The position numbers were made by a program, and so were the translations under genes. A stretch of 64,000 nucleotides of DNA from Amaricoccus sp003258405 (lineage in GTDB: Bacteria > Pseudomonadota > Alphaproteobacteria > Rhodobacterales > Rhodobacteraceae), in the NCBI RefSeq assembly GCF_043226085.1, contig NZ_CP171226.1, positions 232,286 to 296,285 on the forward strand. The letters run 5' to 3'. Below are positions 34,748 through 44,778 of the stretch, piece by piece; the stretch's first letter is position 1, and every line of letters starts with the position of its first letter. Under the pieces are notes generated by a model. It saw nothing but the letters and a program-made list of their open reading frames with translations, searched no databases and was not told the DNA's origin.

Positions 34748-36673
34748 TCAGCGCGGATTGCGCTTTGCCGCCCGTGTGAGCTTGAGGCCGCGAGCCGCCT
34801 CGGCATTGCCCGAACGCGCAGCTGCCTCGAAGACCTTCTCGGCGAGATGGTAGCGGCGCAGATTGTAGAGCGAGTAGCCGCGCAGGACCATGAGGTCGAC
34901 CTGCTCCGGTGCGACGCTGGCCCGGTGATCGAGGATCTCGAGCGTCTCGCGGTAGCGGCCTCGGTTGTAGGCGGCCGTGGCCCGCTCGGAGAGGATCGAG
35001 GACATGAGTTCCTCGGATCGCCCCTCGCTCTGGGTCGCCCGCGTGGCCGCCGCCGCCGCCTGATCGACAAGTCCCGCGCGCAGGTAGGCAAGGCTCTGAC
35101 CGTAGGCTGCATCGGAGCGGGTCTTGGCCGAGGAACTGCCGAGGGCGACGCCGAAGGCCGCGGCGGCATCCATCGCGCGGTTGGCATCGAGCAGACACCA
35201 GCCGCGGGCCAGTGCGCTGCCGGCAGAAAGGCTTGCGGGATTGACGTAGCGCGTGCAGTCGGTGACGCGCGCAGCGCCGCCGCCGCCACCGGAGCCGCCT
35301 CTTGCGGGAACGCCAAGCGCGGCGATGCGCTCCGACTTGCCCGACCAGTCGGACTTGAGTGCCTTGAGACCTGCGGAATCGCCGAGCGCCACACGCGTGA
35401 GGCCGAGCCCGTAAGCGGCATCCTCGTCGCCCGCATTCCAGCCGAGCGCGGTCACAAACCACTGTTCCGCTGTCTTCTCCTGCTTGAAGGCCCGCGCATA
35501 CCAGCCGAGCTGGCGGGCGGTGGCGGCATCCTGCGCCTTCAGAACCGCAGGCACCATGCGCTGGAGCACCGCCTCATCGAGCACGGCCGGCGGGTCGCCC
35601 GCGAGCAGATTGGCCGATGCTGCGAGATAAACCGAACGCGCGGCATCGGAATCGTCGCGCCAGGGCGCCATGGTCGCTTCAGCGGAGGCGAATTGGCCCT
35701 CCGCGATCTGGGTGAGGGCGAGCCCCTGCGCCCCCACGGCGGTATCCTCGACGCCGTGTGCTTTCTCGAACCACGTCGAGGCTTCCGAAATCTGCTCGCG
35801 CTGGAGGTGATACCAGCCGAGGAGGAGCGCATCGTGCACATCTCCCTTGGTCTCGAAGAGCGCTGCGACGCGGGTGAGATCGGCGGGCTCGACCGAGAGC
35901 TTTGCATCGGCATTGCCTTCGGCAACCGCGCGGCGTGCGAGTTCGTCGCGGATGCTGTCGAACTCACCGCGGCCGTCGGTCTGTGTATGCTCGAGGCTGA
36001 GGAGATCGACCATCATCGGCCGGCGAAGCTCGTTCATCGCCTTCTGCATGGTCGCGAGCCGCTCGTCCGGGTTCTCGCAGTTCTCGAGCACGTAGCTGTA
36101 GGCGTCCTTCGCCCGTTCGCCCTTGCCGGTCTCGGCAAAGGCCTCTGCCACGCGCCAGAGCACATCGGTGTCGGCACAAGTGAGAAGCTCCGGGTTCTCG
36201 GTCGCGACGCGCACGACGGTGCCGTATTGCTTGAGATCGGAGGCATTGACGAGCCGCGTGCGGGTTTCGCCTGCGGCAAGCTGGTTGAGCAGATCCTCGG
36301 GCGGGGTCCAATCGGGATCCTCGGCCTGGGTCTTCGCGATCGCGTCGCGCACCTCCGCATAGCGGCCTTCGGCGAAGAGCCGCCACATCGCTTCGATCCG
36401 CGGATCGCCGCCGGGCGGCAACGCAAGGGGATCGGCGGGGGGTCTCCAGCCGGGGTAGAGCGCCTTGAGGCGTTCGATCTCGGCATTGAGGCGGCGCATG
36501 TCGCCCTGGCGGGCAAAATAGCGGAGGGCCGACTCATCGACATTGATGGTCTCCTGCGCCTCGGCGACCTTGCCGGCCCCATCCATCTGCTCGGCAGCAG
36601 CGGGCAGAGGAAGCGCGAGCAGGAGGGCGAGGGCCAGGGCTCGATCCCGCGCGAATCCGGCAGTCAGAGGCAT
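34748..36673 (-). CDS. Exported TPR protein of the cellulose operon
   Basis: A 641-residue periplasmic repeat protein. A signal peptide (ALALALLLALPLPAAAE) leads into helical tetratricopeptide-like repeats throughout, for example AEAFAETGKGERAKDAYSYV and RATAAYNRGRYRETLEILD. A Gly-rich linker lies near residue 459. It overlaps the bcsZ end by 10 bp and closes the bcs operon. It corresponds in place to the TPR part of BcsC but lacks the C-terminal outer-membrane beta-barrel, so it probably scaffolds glucan export across the periplasm. The outer-membrane pore must be encoded elsewhere or be missing. Confidence 0.78.
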   Translation of the reverse strand: MPLTAGFARDRALALALLLALPLPAAAEQMDGAGKVAEAQETINVDESALRYFARQGDMRRLNAEIERLKALYPGWRPPADPLALPPGGDPRIEAMWRLFAEGRYAEVRDAIAKTQAEDPDWTPPEDLLNQLAAGETRTRLVNASDLKQYGTVVRVATENPELLTCADTDVLWRVAEAFAETGKGERAKDAYSYVLENCENPDERLATMQKAMNELRRPMMVDLLSLEHTQTDGRGEFDSIRDELARRAVAEGNADAKLSVEPADLTRVAALFETKGDVHDALLLGWYHLQREQISEASTWFEKAHGVEDTAVGAQGLALTQIAEGQFASAEATMAPWRDDSDAARSVYLAASANLLAGDPPAVLDEAVLQRMVPAVLKAQDAATARQLGWYARAFKQEKTAEQWFVTALGWNAGDEDAAYGLGLTRVALGDSAGLKALKSDWSGKSERIAALGVPARGGSGGGGGAARVTDCTRYVNPASLSAGSALARGWCLLDANRAMDAAAAFGVALGSSSAKTRSDAAYGQSLAYLRAGLVDQAAAAATRATQSEGRSEELMSSILSERATAAYNRGRYRETLEILDHRASVAPEQVDLMVLRGYSLYNLRRYHLAEKVFEAAARSGNAEAARGLKLTRAAKRNPR

Positions 36674-37731
36674 TGCGGCAACTCCTTTCTGGCATGGCTC
36701 AGCACGAGCAGGTGCAATGTGGAGGGGTAGTAATGGCTGGTGGTGAAGGTGGTGAGCTCTTCGGGCAGCGGGCCTTCCCCGAGCAGGCAGGCCAGCAGGG
36801 CTGGGATTGCCCGGTAGCCCGGATCGTCAAGCGCGCCCGTCACCTCGTCCGTGGCGAGGTTGACGATCGCGATACCGTCGCCTGCCGTCATGCCCTCCCG
36901 GAACCGGGCCAGCATGGCCGGATCGACGTTGCCGGCGCGCACGAGATAGAGCGGTATGCGCAAGGCGTTGTAGCCAAAGTCTGGCGGAAACCCGGCGGCG
37001 GGTTCCGGCTCGCCTGCGAGCGAGAGCCAGTCCGGGGGCAGAGCCCGAGTTCCGAACCGGATTTCCGAGATCAGGGCCGCGCCCGTCGCGGCGACGGCGG
37101 CCCAGTCATGTGCCGGGTCAAGGCGGGCCAGCACCGGCATCGCCTCGAAGATCCAGTACGAAGGATTGACGACCGGAGCATCGTCACGCTCGCCCTCGGC
37201 AAAGCCCGTGGCGCCCGGCAGGAGCAGGAGCCCGTGCGGGTCCGGGATGAGGACCGCAGCCCCGATCGCCGCGGTGAGATCGGCAGCGGCGGCGGTATAT
37301 TCCGGTTTCTTCCAGTCCTTGCCGGCAAGGGCGAGGGCATAAGCGATGAGAATATCGCCATCGGAAGCATTGTTCACATCGGTGATGTGCGGCGTAGCCG
37401 CCGGGTCCCATTTCCATGCCACCAGCCCGTCGTCGCGGATCTTCATCTCGGCGAGGGTGAAGTGCCAGATCCTGTCGAAATCCGCCTCCGCCCCGGCGAG
37501 ATACGCGAGCAGCAGGCCATAGCCCTGTCCTTCGCTGTGAGAGATGCCGCCATTCGCGTCGTCGGTGATCCGGCCCTCGGGTGTGACAAATGCGCCGGCA
37601 TAGGCCTGCCACTCGTCGGCATGAACGAGTTGCTGTGCCGCCGCCTGCGCGCCGGCCGGTCCGGCGAGGAGCCCCGCGGCGACGCAGGCCGCGGCGCGCG
37701 CACCCTGCCTGGTCTTTCGCCGCAACGTCAT
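36664..37731 (-). CDS. bcsZ: Periplasmic endo-beta-1,4-glucanase (GH8, BcsZ)
   Basis: A 355-residue family 8 glycoside hydrolase that trims cellulose during export. A signal peptide (AAACVAAGLLAGPAGAQA) precedes the (alpha/alpha)6 barrel. The general-acid Glu lies in HSEGQGYGLLLAY, and DVNNASDGDILIAYAL and NPSYWIFEAMPVL are family landmarks. The position where GH8 enzymes have the catalytic base (YDAxR) reads GYNALRIPLY, with Asn replacing Asp; see findings. The start overlaps the bcsB stop (ATGA). Confidence 0.9.
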   Translation of the reverse strand: MTLRRKTRQGARAAACVAAGLLAGPAGAQAAAQQLVHADEWQAYAGAFVTPEGRITDDANGGISHSEGQGYGLLLAYLAGAEADFDRIWHFTLAEMKIRDDGLVAWKWDPAATPHITDVNNASDGDILIAYALALAGKDWKKPEYTAAAADLTAAIGAAVLIPDPHGLLLLPGATGFAEGERDDAPVVNPSYWIFEAMPVLARLDPAHDWAAVAATGAALISEIRFGTRALPPDWLSLAGEPEPAAGFPPDFGYNALRIPLYLVRAGNVDPAMLARFREGMTAGDGIAIVNLATDEVTGALDDPGYRAIPALLACLLGEGPLPEELTTFTTSHYYPSTLHLLVLSHARKELPQCL

Positions 37732-40031
37732 GATCGCCTGCCGAGGAGCGAGAGCAGCGCGAGCGTCACCACGCCGAGAAGGACGCAGGCAATCGCGAGC
37801 AGGAGCGAATAGGCAAGAGCATGGGCCGACATCCAGTTGGCCGCGATGAGCCGGACATTGGCGATCGTCCAGGGCTGGGTGGGCACGAGATCGACGCCGA
37901 GCGCCGGGAGCGAGGCCATCGTGCCGCCGACGGCGGAATAGACCGTGAGCCGTCCTGCAAGGGCGCCCCAACTCCGCACTTCGGAGACCCCGGCGGCACC
38001 CTCGCCGAGCGCAGCCGCATCGGGTGCGGTGATGACGGTCCAGGTACCGTTGCCTGCCGGGTTCGACGCCTGGGCCACGAGAAGCGTGTCCGCCTCCGAC
38101 GGTGCATAAGGCTCGATCTTGCCAGGAGTGAGCCGAAGTGCTGCAAGCGAAAGGTCGAAGTTTTCCTGCAGGGTCTCGCCGAGATCCCGGAGCCGCCGGC
38201 GCACCGGGCTGTTCTCGAGCGATGCCCGCCACTCCTCGAGCGCGTCGACATTGCCAGGCACGGCGGCGGCGGTTGCGGCTTCGTCAGCGATCCAGCCGGA
38301 CTCGGACGGCGCCGCGATCCCGGCCTGAGCCAGCACGGCGGGCGCAAGACGCGCGGCCGGAGCGACGAAGAGGGCCGAGCGCGTGGCGAGATCGGTTTCG
38401 GGCGCGACGACCTCGAGCGGAATGACCTTGCCCGCAGCCGCCGCCAGCCGGCTCGCGACCGTCATCGATGCCGCGACGGTCTCGGGGCTGCGGATATCGA
38501 GGGCAAGCGGCACGGGTCCGCCCGCCCCGCCATAAGGTGCGGCGGCGGCGGCGAAGGCCGAGAGATCGGGGCGCTGCGCGATGCGGGCAAAGCGCGGCAT
38601 GACGAGGCGCGAGCTCGAGAAGAGGCCGAAGCGCGGCGTTTCGGACGCGGTGGTCCCGGCCACGCAGGTCTCGTCCGCGTCGGTAACCATGATCGCCTCG
38701 AGCCGGATCCGGTTCGGCCCCGGGCGCATCTCGCGCAAGCCCACGCGGATCGGAAGCTGGCGCAGCACGCCGCCCCCGGTTTCCATGATCGGGAGCGTCG
38801 TGGTGATCTGGTCGTTCACATAGACATCAATCCGGCTGCCCGGGCGCACGTCGCGGGCGAAGGCCGCATCAAGCATGATCTTCGCCTCGCCGTAGGACTG
38901 GGCGTAGAAATCGGCGGGCACGGCCACATCGAACTCGCGGGCGTAGCGACGGCCGGAGAACTGCTCCGTCCGGAGACCGACAGCCGCGAAGTCGATGCTT
39001 CCACCCGAGGCAAGCAGCGGAATATCGGTGCCCGGCCATGTTTCGGTTGCGCCCCCCCGCGGGTGCATGATGCTGGCCCAGTCGGCCAGCGCCCGCTCCA
39101 CCGCCTGGGGGGTCGGGCCGCCGACGACAAGGATCGGCCCGAGCACGGGATCGTCGACGAAGCGCGACACGGGCAGGTATCCGACCTCATCGGGCAGATC
39201 TATGCCGAGGGTCGCCAGCTCGTCGGCGGTCCCGATCGCCACCGCGAGCTCCGCCGTGGCGAAATCCTCTCCGATCTCGCGGGAGGTGGTGAAGCTGAGC
39301 TGCGGCATCTCGGCGAGCAGGCCGATGCGCTCGGCGAGTGCCACAAGATTGTCCGCCGTCGCGTCCTCCCCGAGACCCGGGGCGGCAACCGCGACGCGTG
39401 CCTGCCCGCGCGCATCCATCGGCAGGCCACGGATATCCTCGACATGGGCAAGCCGCGGACCATCGGAATCGGAGAACGCGAGATAGGTGCGCGCAGGGTC
39501 GATTTCGGTCCGGAGCGCGTAGGTCGAATCGACGGTGCAATCCGTGCGGTGGCGCTGCGAGGCCTCAAGTACGATGTCATTGCGGCCGTGCCGCAAAACT
39601 CCGTCCGGGATCGCCACCACGAAATCCGAGACCCGGTCCGGCGACTGGATCGCGGTCTCGGCAACCGCCATGCCGTTGATGGAGACCCGCAGGCGCGAGG
39701 CCTCGGGCGCAACCATCACCGAGTTCTGGTAGCCGAGGTGCAGCTCGGCATCGTGCGGGCTGTCGGCATTGAGATAGAGCGACCAGCGCCGGAGGGCGAT
39801 CTCGCCCGAGAGCAGAGTCTCCGCCGGTGGAACGAGATGCAGCCGCGCAGGCTCGGGGGGCTCCGGGACGACCGCCGCCGCATCGGGCGCCTGGGGCACG
39901 GGCAGGCCGAGCGGCAGGACACGGATATCGGCCGGGCGCCGCTCGGGCGACATGTCGAAGGGCACGGACTGCGCCAGTGCGGGCGCCGCAACCGCCGCGG
40001 CAAAAAGGAGGGGGAGGATGCGCTTCATCAT
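37728..40031 (-). CDS. bcsB: Cellulose synthase periplasmic subunit BcsB
   Basis: A 767-residue periplasmic subunit with N-terminal signal peptide (ILPLLFAAAVAAPALA) and a C-terminal membrane anchor (AYSLLLAIACVLLGVVTLAL) that packs against BcsA and is needed for activity. Carbohydrate-binding and flavodoxin-like domains alternate, for example ELHLGYQNSVMVAPEASRL and RFVDDPVLGPILVVGG. The double ATG start at 40031/40028 overlaps the bcsA stop. It guides the growing glucan through the periplasm. Confidence 0.93.
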   Translation of the reverse strand: MMKRILPLLFAAAVAAPALAQSVPFDMSPERRPADIRVLPLGLPVPQAPDAAAVVPEPPEPARLHLVPPAETLLSGEIALRRWSLYLNADSPHDAELHLGYQNSVMVAPEASRLRVSINGMAVAETAIQSPDRVSDFVVAIPDGVLRHGRNDIVLEASQRHRTDCTVDSTYALRTEIDPARTYLAFSDSDGPRLAHVEDIRGLPMDARGQARVAVAAPGLGEDATADNLVALAERIGLLAEMPQLSFTTSREIGEDFATAELAVAIGTADELATLGIDLPDEVGYLPVSRFVDDPVLGPILVVGGPTPQAVERALADWASIMHPRGGATETWPGTDIPLLASGGSIDFAAVGLRTEQFSGRRYAREFDVAVPADFYAQSYGEAKIMLDAAFARDVRPGSRIDVYVNDQITTTLPIMETGGGVLRQLPIRVGLREMRPGPNRIRLEAIMVTDADETCVAGTTASETPRFGLFSSSRLVMPRFARIAQRPDLSAFAAAAAPYGGAGGPVPLALDIRSPETVAASMTVASRLAAAAGKVIPLEVVAPETDLATRSALFVAPAARLAPAVLAQAGIAAPSESGWIADEAATAAAVPGNVDALEEWRASLENSPVRRRLRDLGETLQENFDLSLAALRLTPGKIEPYAPSEADTLLVAQASNPAGNGTWTVITAPDAAALGEGAAGVSEVRSWGALAGRLTVYSAVGGTMASLPALGVDLVPTQPWTIANVRLIAANWMSAHALAYSLLLAIACVLLGVVTLALLSLLGRRS

Positions 40032-42223
40032 GCCTTCTTTCCGCCCTTGATTTCCTCGCGTGCGCCCGAGCCACGGAATGCCGCGGCCAACGCATAGGAA
40101 AGCCCGCGCCCGGTGGCGCGCACCGAGGTAACGAGGAAGCCGAGCGTTCCGAGCAGCACGCCCGGATTGCGCCGCCGCGAGATCTGGAACTCGCTCCATT
40201 GCGCGGAGTTCGCGAAGATGAGATCCGCGATCAGGCGCCGGTGCTCCGCCGTTTCCGGCGCATAGCGGCAGCCGAGCGCAACGGTGTCGCCATCGTCGCC
40301 GACAGCACGGATCAGGATGGGCAGGCTGCCGCCGACCCCTTCGGTAAGCGGCTCGAAGCTGATCTCTCCGGCCATGCCGCGCGAGAGCTCGGCTGCATTG
40401 ACGCCGTAGATGACGACCCGCGCGCCATGAACGGAAACGTCCTCGATCGTGCCCGGATAGACCTGATCGGAGATGCGGCACTCGCAGCGGCGGCTCACCT
40501 TGACGCGGTGGGTAAAGACCCGGCGCTGCCCGCGCTCGGAGACCACGCCGAGCGCGCAGCCCGCCATGATGAGATTGAGGAGGTTCCAGCCGCCCACGAC
40601 AAGCGTCACGTCCGCCTTCCACGGCTCGGTATAGATCCGGTAGATGCTGACCGCGAGCCCGGCGAGCAGGATGCCGAAGATCAGGAAGAACGGCCGGGCA
40701 TGTTCCGAGAGCCGGTCCTCGGACACCGACTCATCCTTTGCCGTGACCTTGAAGGTCGGCTTGCGCGGATTGAACATCACCGAGATGACGGCCGGCAACA
40801 GATGCACCGACTGCATGTATTCGTAGAGCTCGGAGATCCATGGCCAGCGGAAGGAGCCGTAGAGATAGTTCTGCATCAGCATGTTCGCGACCATGTAGGC
40901 GAGCGTGTAGACGAGAAATTCGCTGCCCGAGGCCGTGAAGATCTGGAGATCAAGGAAGAGGTAGCAGAGCGGTGCCACCAGGAAGATCATCCGCGGAAAG
41001 GGAAAGAGCCAGAAGAGCGTCGAGGACATGTAGCAGAGCCGCTGCGGCATCGAGAGCCCGCGCTTGAAGATCGGCGAGCGCAGCAGGAGGATCTGCATCA
41101 TGCCCTGGGCCCAGCGGCTGCGCTGTCCGATGAAGCTCGAGAAGGTCGCGGGCTGGAGCCCGGCGATCAGCGGCTTGTCGACGTAGACGCTGTTCCAGCC
41201 CGACGCATGGAGATCGACCGCCGTCTCGCAGTCCTCGGTGATGCTGACGCCCGAGAAACCGCCGGTCTGCTCGAGCGCCTCGCGGCGCAGGAGTGCCGCC
41301 GAACCGCAGAAGAACGAGCCGTTCCACTTGTCGAGGCCGCGCTGGATGATGCCGTAGAACATCTCGTTCTCCGACGGCATCTTCTCGAAGGTGCCGAGGT
41401 TGTTCTCGACCGGATCGGGGTTGAGGAAGAAATGCGGTGTCTGGACGAGGAAGAGCTTCGGGTCCTCCGCAAAATAGCCGACCGTGCGCTCGAGGAAGTC
41501 GCGGGCGGGCGCATGGTCGGCATCGAAGACCGCGACCAGCTCGCCATGGCTGTGCTGGAGCGCATTGTTGAGATTGCCGGCCTTGGCATGCTCGTTGCGG
41601 GCGCGGGTGAGATAGCGGATGCCGAAGTCGTCGCAGATACCCCGGAGCTCGGCATGGCGCCGCTCCGCGGCGGCAGCCTCGAGGATCTTGTCGGAGCCGC
41701 GCTTCTGTTCCGTGCCGCCGTCATCGAGCAGCCAGATCGTCACGAGATCCTTTGGATAGTTCATCGCCTGCGCAGCCGCGATGGTGTTCGCGAGCATCTC
41801 GGCGTCCTCGTTGTAGGTCGGGATGAACACATCGACGGTGGGCAGACGCTTGCCCGCAGGCATCACCGGCTCCCGCGGGCTCATCGGCTTCGCGACGACG
41901 AAGAGGCTGAGCGCAAGCATGCCGACGCTGTACATCTCCGCGAGATAGAGCAGGAAGCCGGGGATGAAGTTCTCGATCTGGTTGACGGGCGGGATCGTGC
42001 TCGTCGTGCGCCAGTATACATAGCGCAGCACGATCGTGGTGCCGAAGGCGAGGGCCACGAGGCGCCAGACGCCATCGGGGCGGAACTGCTTCATCACGAT
42101 CATCGCGCCGAGGATGATGGCGCTTCCCACGAGCTGCGCCTGCAGGCTCACCGGCAGGGTCACGAGCGAGAGGAGGACCAGCGCGAGAAGCGCCCAGAGC
42201 GGCCAGACAACGATCTTCTTCAT
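40028..42223 (-). CDS. bcsA: Cellulose synthase catalytic subunit BcsA
   Basis: A 731-residue inner-membrane processive GT2 glycosyltransferase that polymerises UDP-glucose and extrudes cellulose. The signature residues are DDGG (Asp167/168), DADH (234-237), TED (329-331) and QRSRW (367-371). Transmembrane helices flank the GT domain. The C-terminal PilZ domain, the cyclic-di-GMP switch, shows Arg567/568 and Arg573 and DVSVHGA (Asp595). The arginine pair is spaced 5 or 6 residues apart instead of the usual 4 (RxxxR), so binding is likely but not certain. Start and stop overlap bcsN and bcsB. Confidence 0.95.
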   Translation of the reverse strand: MKKIVVWPLWALLALVLLSLVTLPVSLQAQLVGSAIILGAMIVMKQFRPDGVWRLVALAFGTTIVLRYVYWRTTSTIPPVNQIENFIPGFLLYLAEMYSVGMLALSLFVVAKPMSPREPVMPAGKRLPTVDVFIPTYNEDAEMLANTIAAAQAMNYPKDLVTIWLLDDGGTEQKRGSDKILEAAAAERRHAELRGICDDFGIRYLTRARNEHAKAGNLNNALQHSHGELVAVFDADHAPARDFLERTVGYFAEDPKLFLVQTPHFFLNPDPVENNLGTFEKMPSENEMFYGIIQRGLDKWNGSFFCGSAALLRREALEQTGGFSGVSITEDCETAVDLHASGWNSVYVDKPLIAGLQPATFSSFIGQRSRWAQGMMQILLLRSPIFKRGLSMPQRLCYMSSTLFWLFPFPRMIFLVAPLCYLFLDLQIFTASGSEFLVYTLAYMVANMLMQNYLYGSFRWPWISELYEYMQSVHLLPAVISVMFNPRKPTFKVTAKDESVSEDRLSEHARPFFLIFGILLAGLAVSIYRIYTEPWKADVTLVVGGWNLLNLIMAGCALGVVSERGQRRVFTHRVKVSRRCECRISDQVYPGTIEDVSVHGARVVIYGVNAAELSRGMAGEISFEPLTEGVGGSLPILIRAVGDDGDTVALGCRYAPETAEHRRLIADLIFANSAQWSEFQISRRRNPGVLLGTLGFLVTSVRATGRGLSYALAAAFRGSGAREEIKGGKKA

Positions 42224-43224
42224 TTATCTACCTGTCGAGCAATTTCGGCTGGAAGGGCGATCTCGCGCGCGACGCTGACGGCCTGCTGCGCGGGGGCGGG
42301 AATGACGGGCGTTCCGCCAGCGGATGACGCGGCGACGCCGCCGAGCGTTGGGGGCGGCACGATCGGCCCCGCCGCCGCCACGGCGGCAGGGGTCGGGGCG
42401 GCCACCGCGGCAGTCCCCTGCGGCGCGGGGATGGTGACTTCCGCCGCAACGCGGGGCTCGGCCGGGGGCGGTGCAGGGGGCCGGGAGGTGGCAACCGGCT
42501 CGGGCGCGCGCAGGACCATCGCGACCTCGACGCCGCCCTGCGGCCGGATCTCGCTTTCGGTCCCGATCGCGGTTCCGGCGCGGGGCGGGCCGACACGCTG
42601 CAGGTCAGGGTACTGGCTGCCGAAATAGGAGGCGAGCGTGTAGCCGTACATCACATCGAGCAGCTGCCGCTCGGTGAGCCGCGAATCACAGAGGCGGAGA
42701 CGGATCTGGAGATGGAACCGGTTGGCATAGAACGGGCTCGACCCGCTCGTCATCTCCAGCCGCTGCCAACCGTAGAGGCAAGTGTCGCGCCCTCCCCCGC
42801 GGCCGACGGCATAGCCGAAGGGCCCGTAGCGGTTCTGCACGAAGAAGGGCGCGATCTGCATGTCGACCCCGGGGAAAGCCGCCGCCATCTCCTTTTCGAT
42901 GCTCGCGTCGGTGGGCTGGCGGTCACCGATCCCGCCCTCGCCGCTGCGGTAGCCGCGGCCGAAGACGGTGAGGCTGAGGGCATTCTGGCCCGGCGTCCGC
43001 GTCGAGGTGCCGAGCAGGATCTCGTGTTCGATCGCATTGCCGAGATTGCGCTGGATCGCGCCGACCACGACGGGGCCGCCGGGATCGGGCAGGATGTAGG
43101 CCGCACTCGGATCGATGGCGCCATTGCGCGCCCACGAGCTGGAGGAGCGTTGCGGCTCGCAGGCCGAAAGCAGCACGAGCGACGCGCAAACGGCGGCGGA
43201 GAGACTCAATCGAGACACGGGCAT
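42220..43224 (-). CDS. bcsN: Cellulose biosynthesis lipoprotein BcsN
   Basis: A 334-residue exported protein with a lipoprotein signal: hydrophobic CASLVLLSAC with lipobox LSAC, so the mature N-terminal Cys (near residue 20) is probably lipidated. The middle part contains FGYAVGRGGGRDTCLYGWQRL, and the C-terminal third is a low-complexity Ala/Pro-rich tail. BcsN is the alphaproteobacterial first gene of bcs operons. Its role is an accessory one in cellulose production; a precise function is not known to me. It overlaps bcsA by 4 bp. Confidence 0.82.
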   Translation of the reverse strand: MPVSRLSLSAAVCASLVLLSACEPQRSSSSWARNGAIDPSAAYILPDPGGPVVVGAIQRNLGNAIEHEILLGTSTRTPGQNALSLTVFGRGYRSGEGGIGDRQPTDASIEKEMAAAFPGVDMQIAPFFVQNRYGPFGYAVGRGGGRDTCLYGWQRLEMTSGSSPFYANRFHLQIRLRLCDSRLTERQLLDVMYGYTLASYFGSQYPDLQRVGPPRAGTAIGTESEIRPQGGVEVAMVLRAPEPVATSRPPAPPPAEPRVAAEVTIPAPQGTAAVAAPTPAAVAAAGPIVPPPTLGGVAASSAGGTPVIPAPAQQAVSVAREIALPAEIARQVDK

Positions 43225-43320
43225 CGGCACCTTCGGGGGTCTGGTGGGACCGGAACGACCGGCGGATGATCTGAATGAATGCGGGCTTGGCCAGGCGGGT
43301 GTTGGCCGGATCAAAGCGTC

Positions 43321-43402
43321 AATTCCCTAATGAATTGTTTTCAAAACCCCGATTTCTGCCGCACCGCGGAAAAGCACGCCCCTCCAGACCCGGTCGGGGT
43401 TT
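43321..43402. promoter_or_regulatory. Inverted repeats between bcsN and lolC
   Basis: AATTC-CCTAAT-GAATT (43321-43336) is a short palindrome. Separately AAACCCCGA (43344-43352) is the exact inverse of TCGGGGTTT (43394-43402). They lie in the 275-bp divergent promoter region of the bcs operon and lolCD, and are candidate operators. No known regulator box was matched. Confidence 0.3.
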
Positions 43403-43499
43403 CCCGCCGGGGCGTTGGGCTCAGGGGATTGTGCCTTGACCTTCCCTGCCGCCCCACACACTTTCCGCGCGCAGACGCAGCCCGAGGTCAACGCCGCCC

Positions 43500-44778
43500 A
43501 TGCCCGCCAGCCCCGCCCCTTTCTCCGCCTTCGAATGGAACATCGCCTGGCACTACCTCCGCGCGCGGCGCCGCGAGGGTGGCATATCGGTCATCGCCTG
43601 GTATTCGCTGATCGGGGTCATGCTCGGGGTCGCGACTCTCATCGTGGTCCAGGCGGTGATGATCGGCTTCCGCGAGGAATTCACCGACCGGATCCTCGGC
43701 GCCAATGCCCATGCGAGTATCTACTATGCGACCGAGCCCGACGAGGCCGGCATGCCCGACCGGCTGATCCCGGATTACGATGCGCTCGCGAAGCGGCTCG
43801 CCGAGGTGCCCGGCGTCACGAGCGCCGCGCCGCTGATCCGCGGCCAGGTCATGGCCTCGGCCCATGGCCGTGCCGCGGGCGTCGAGGTGCTGGGCGAACG
43901 GCTCGAGGATCTCGAGAAGGTGCCGCTCGTTGCCCATCCCGAAATGGGTGCGGGCGATCTCGGACAGCTCGACAAGGGCATCGCGATCGGCACGGGCGTT
44001 GCCCGGGAGCTCGGCGTCGGGCTGGGGGATGTGGTGACGCTGATCTCGCCCGAGGGCATGGACACGCCCTTCGGCACCCAGCCGCGGCTCAACGACTACG
44101 AGGTGGTCTATATCTTCGGTGTCGGCCGCTACGACATCGACAAGGTCCGCGTCTTCATGCCGTTCGCGGAGGCCCAGAGCTTCTTCGACCGCGAGGGGGG
44201 CGCCGACGAGGTCGAGGTGATGCTCGACAACCCGGATGCGGTCGACACGATGCGCGCGCCGCTCGCCGAGGCTGCGGGGCCACGGGGCCTCATCTGGACC
44301 TGGAAGGACGCCAACGGCGCCTTCCTCTCCGCGCTCGATACCGAGCGGCGGGTGATGTTCATCATTCTCTCGCTCGTGGTGCTGATTGCCGCGCTCAACA
44401 TCATCTCGGGCCTCGTGATGCTGGTGAAGAACAAGGGGCGCGACATCGGCATCCTGCGCACAATGGGCCTCACGTCTGGCTCGATCATGCGGGTTTTCTT
44501 CCTCTGCGGCGCGCTGATCGGTGTGGTCGGCACCGGGCTCGGGGTGATTCTCGGCTGCCTCTTTGCCTATTACATCCACGACATCCAGGCGGTGGTGGAA
44601 TGGATATCCGGCGGGTCGGTCTGGAATCCCGAGATCCGATTCCTCACCGAGATTCCCGCCCGGCTCCGGCCCTTCGACGTGCTCGCGGTGATGGCGATGT
44701 CGCTCGGGCTCTCCTTCGTCATCACGCTCTGGCCCGCCCGCAGCGCGGCGCGGCTGCATCCGGTGGAGGCGCTTCGCG

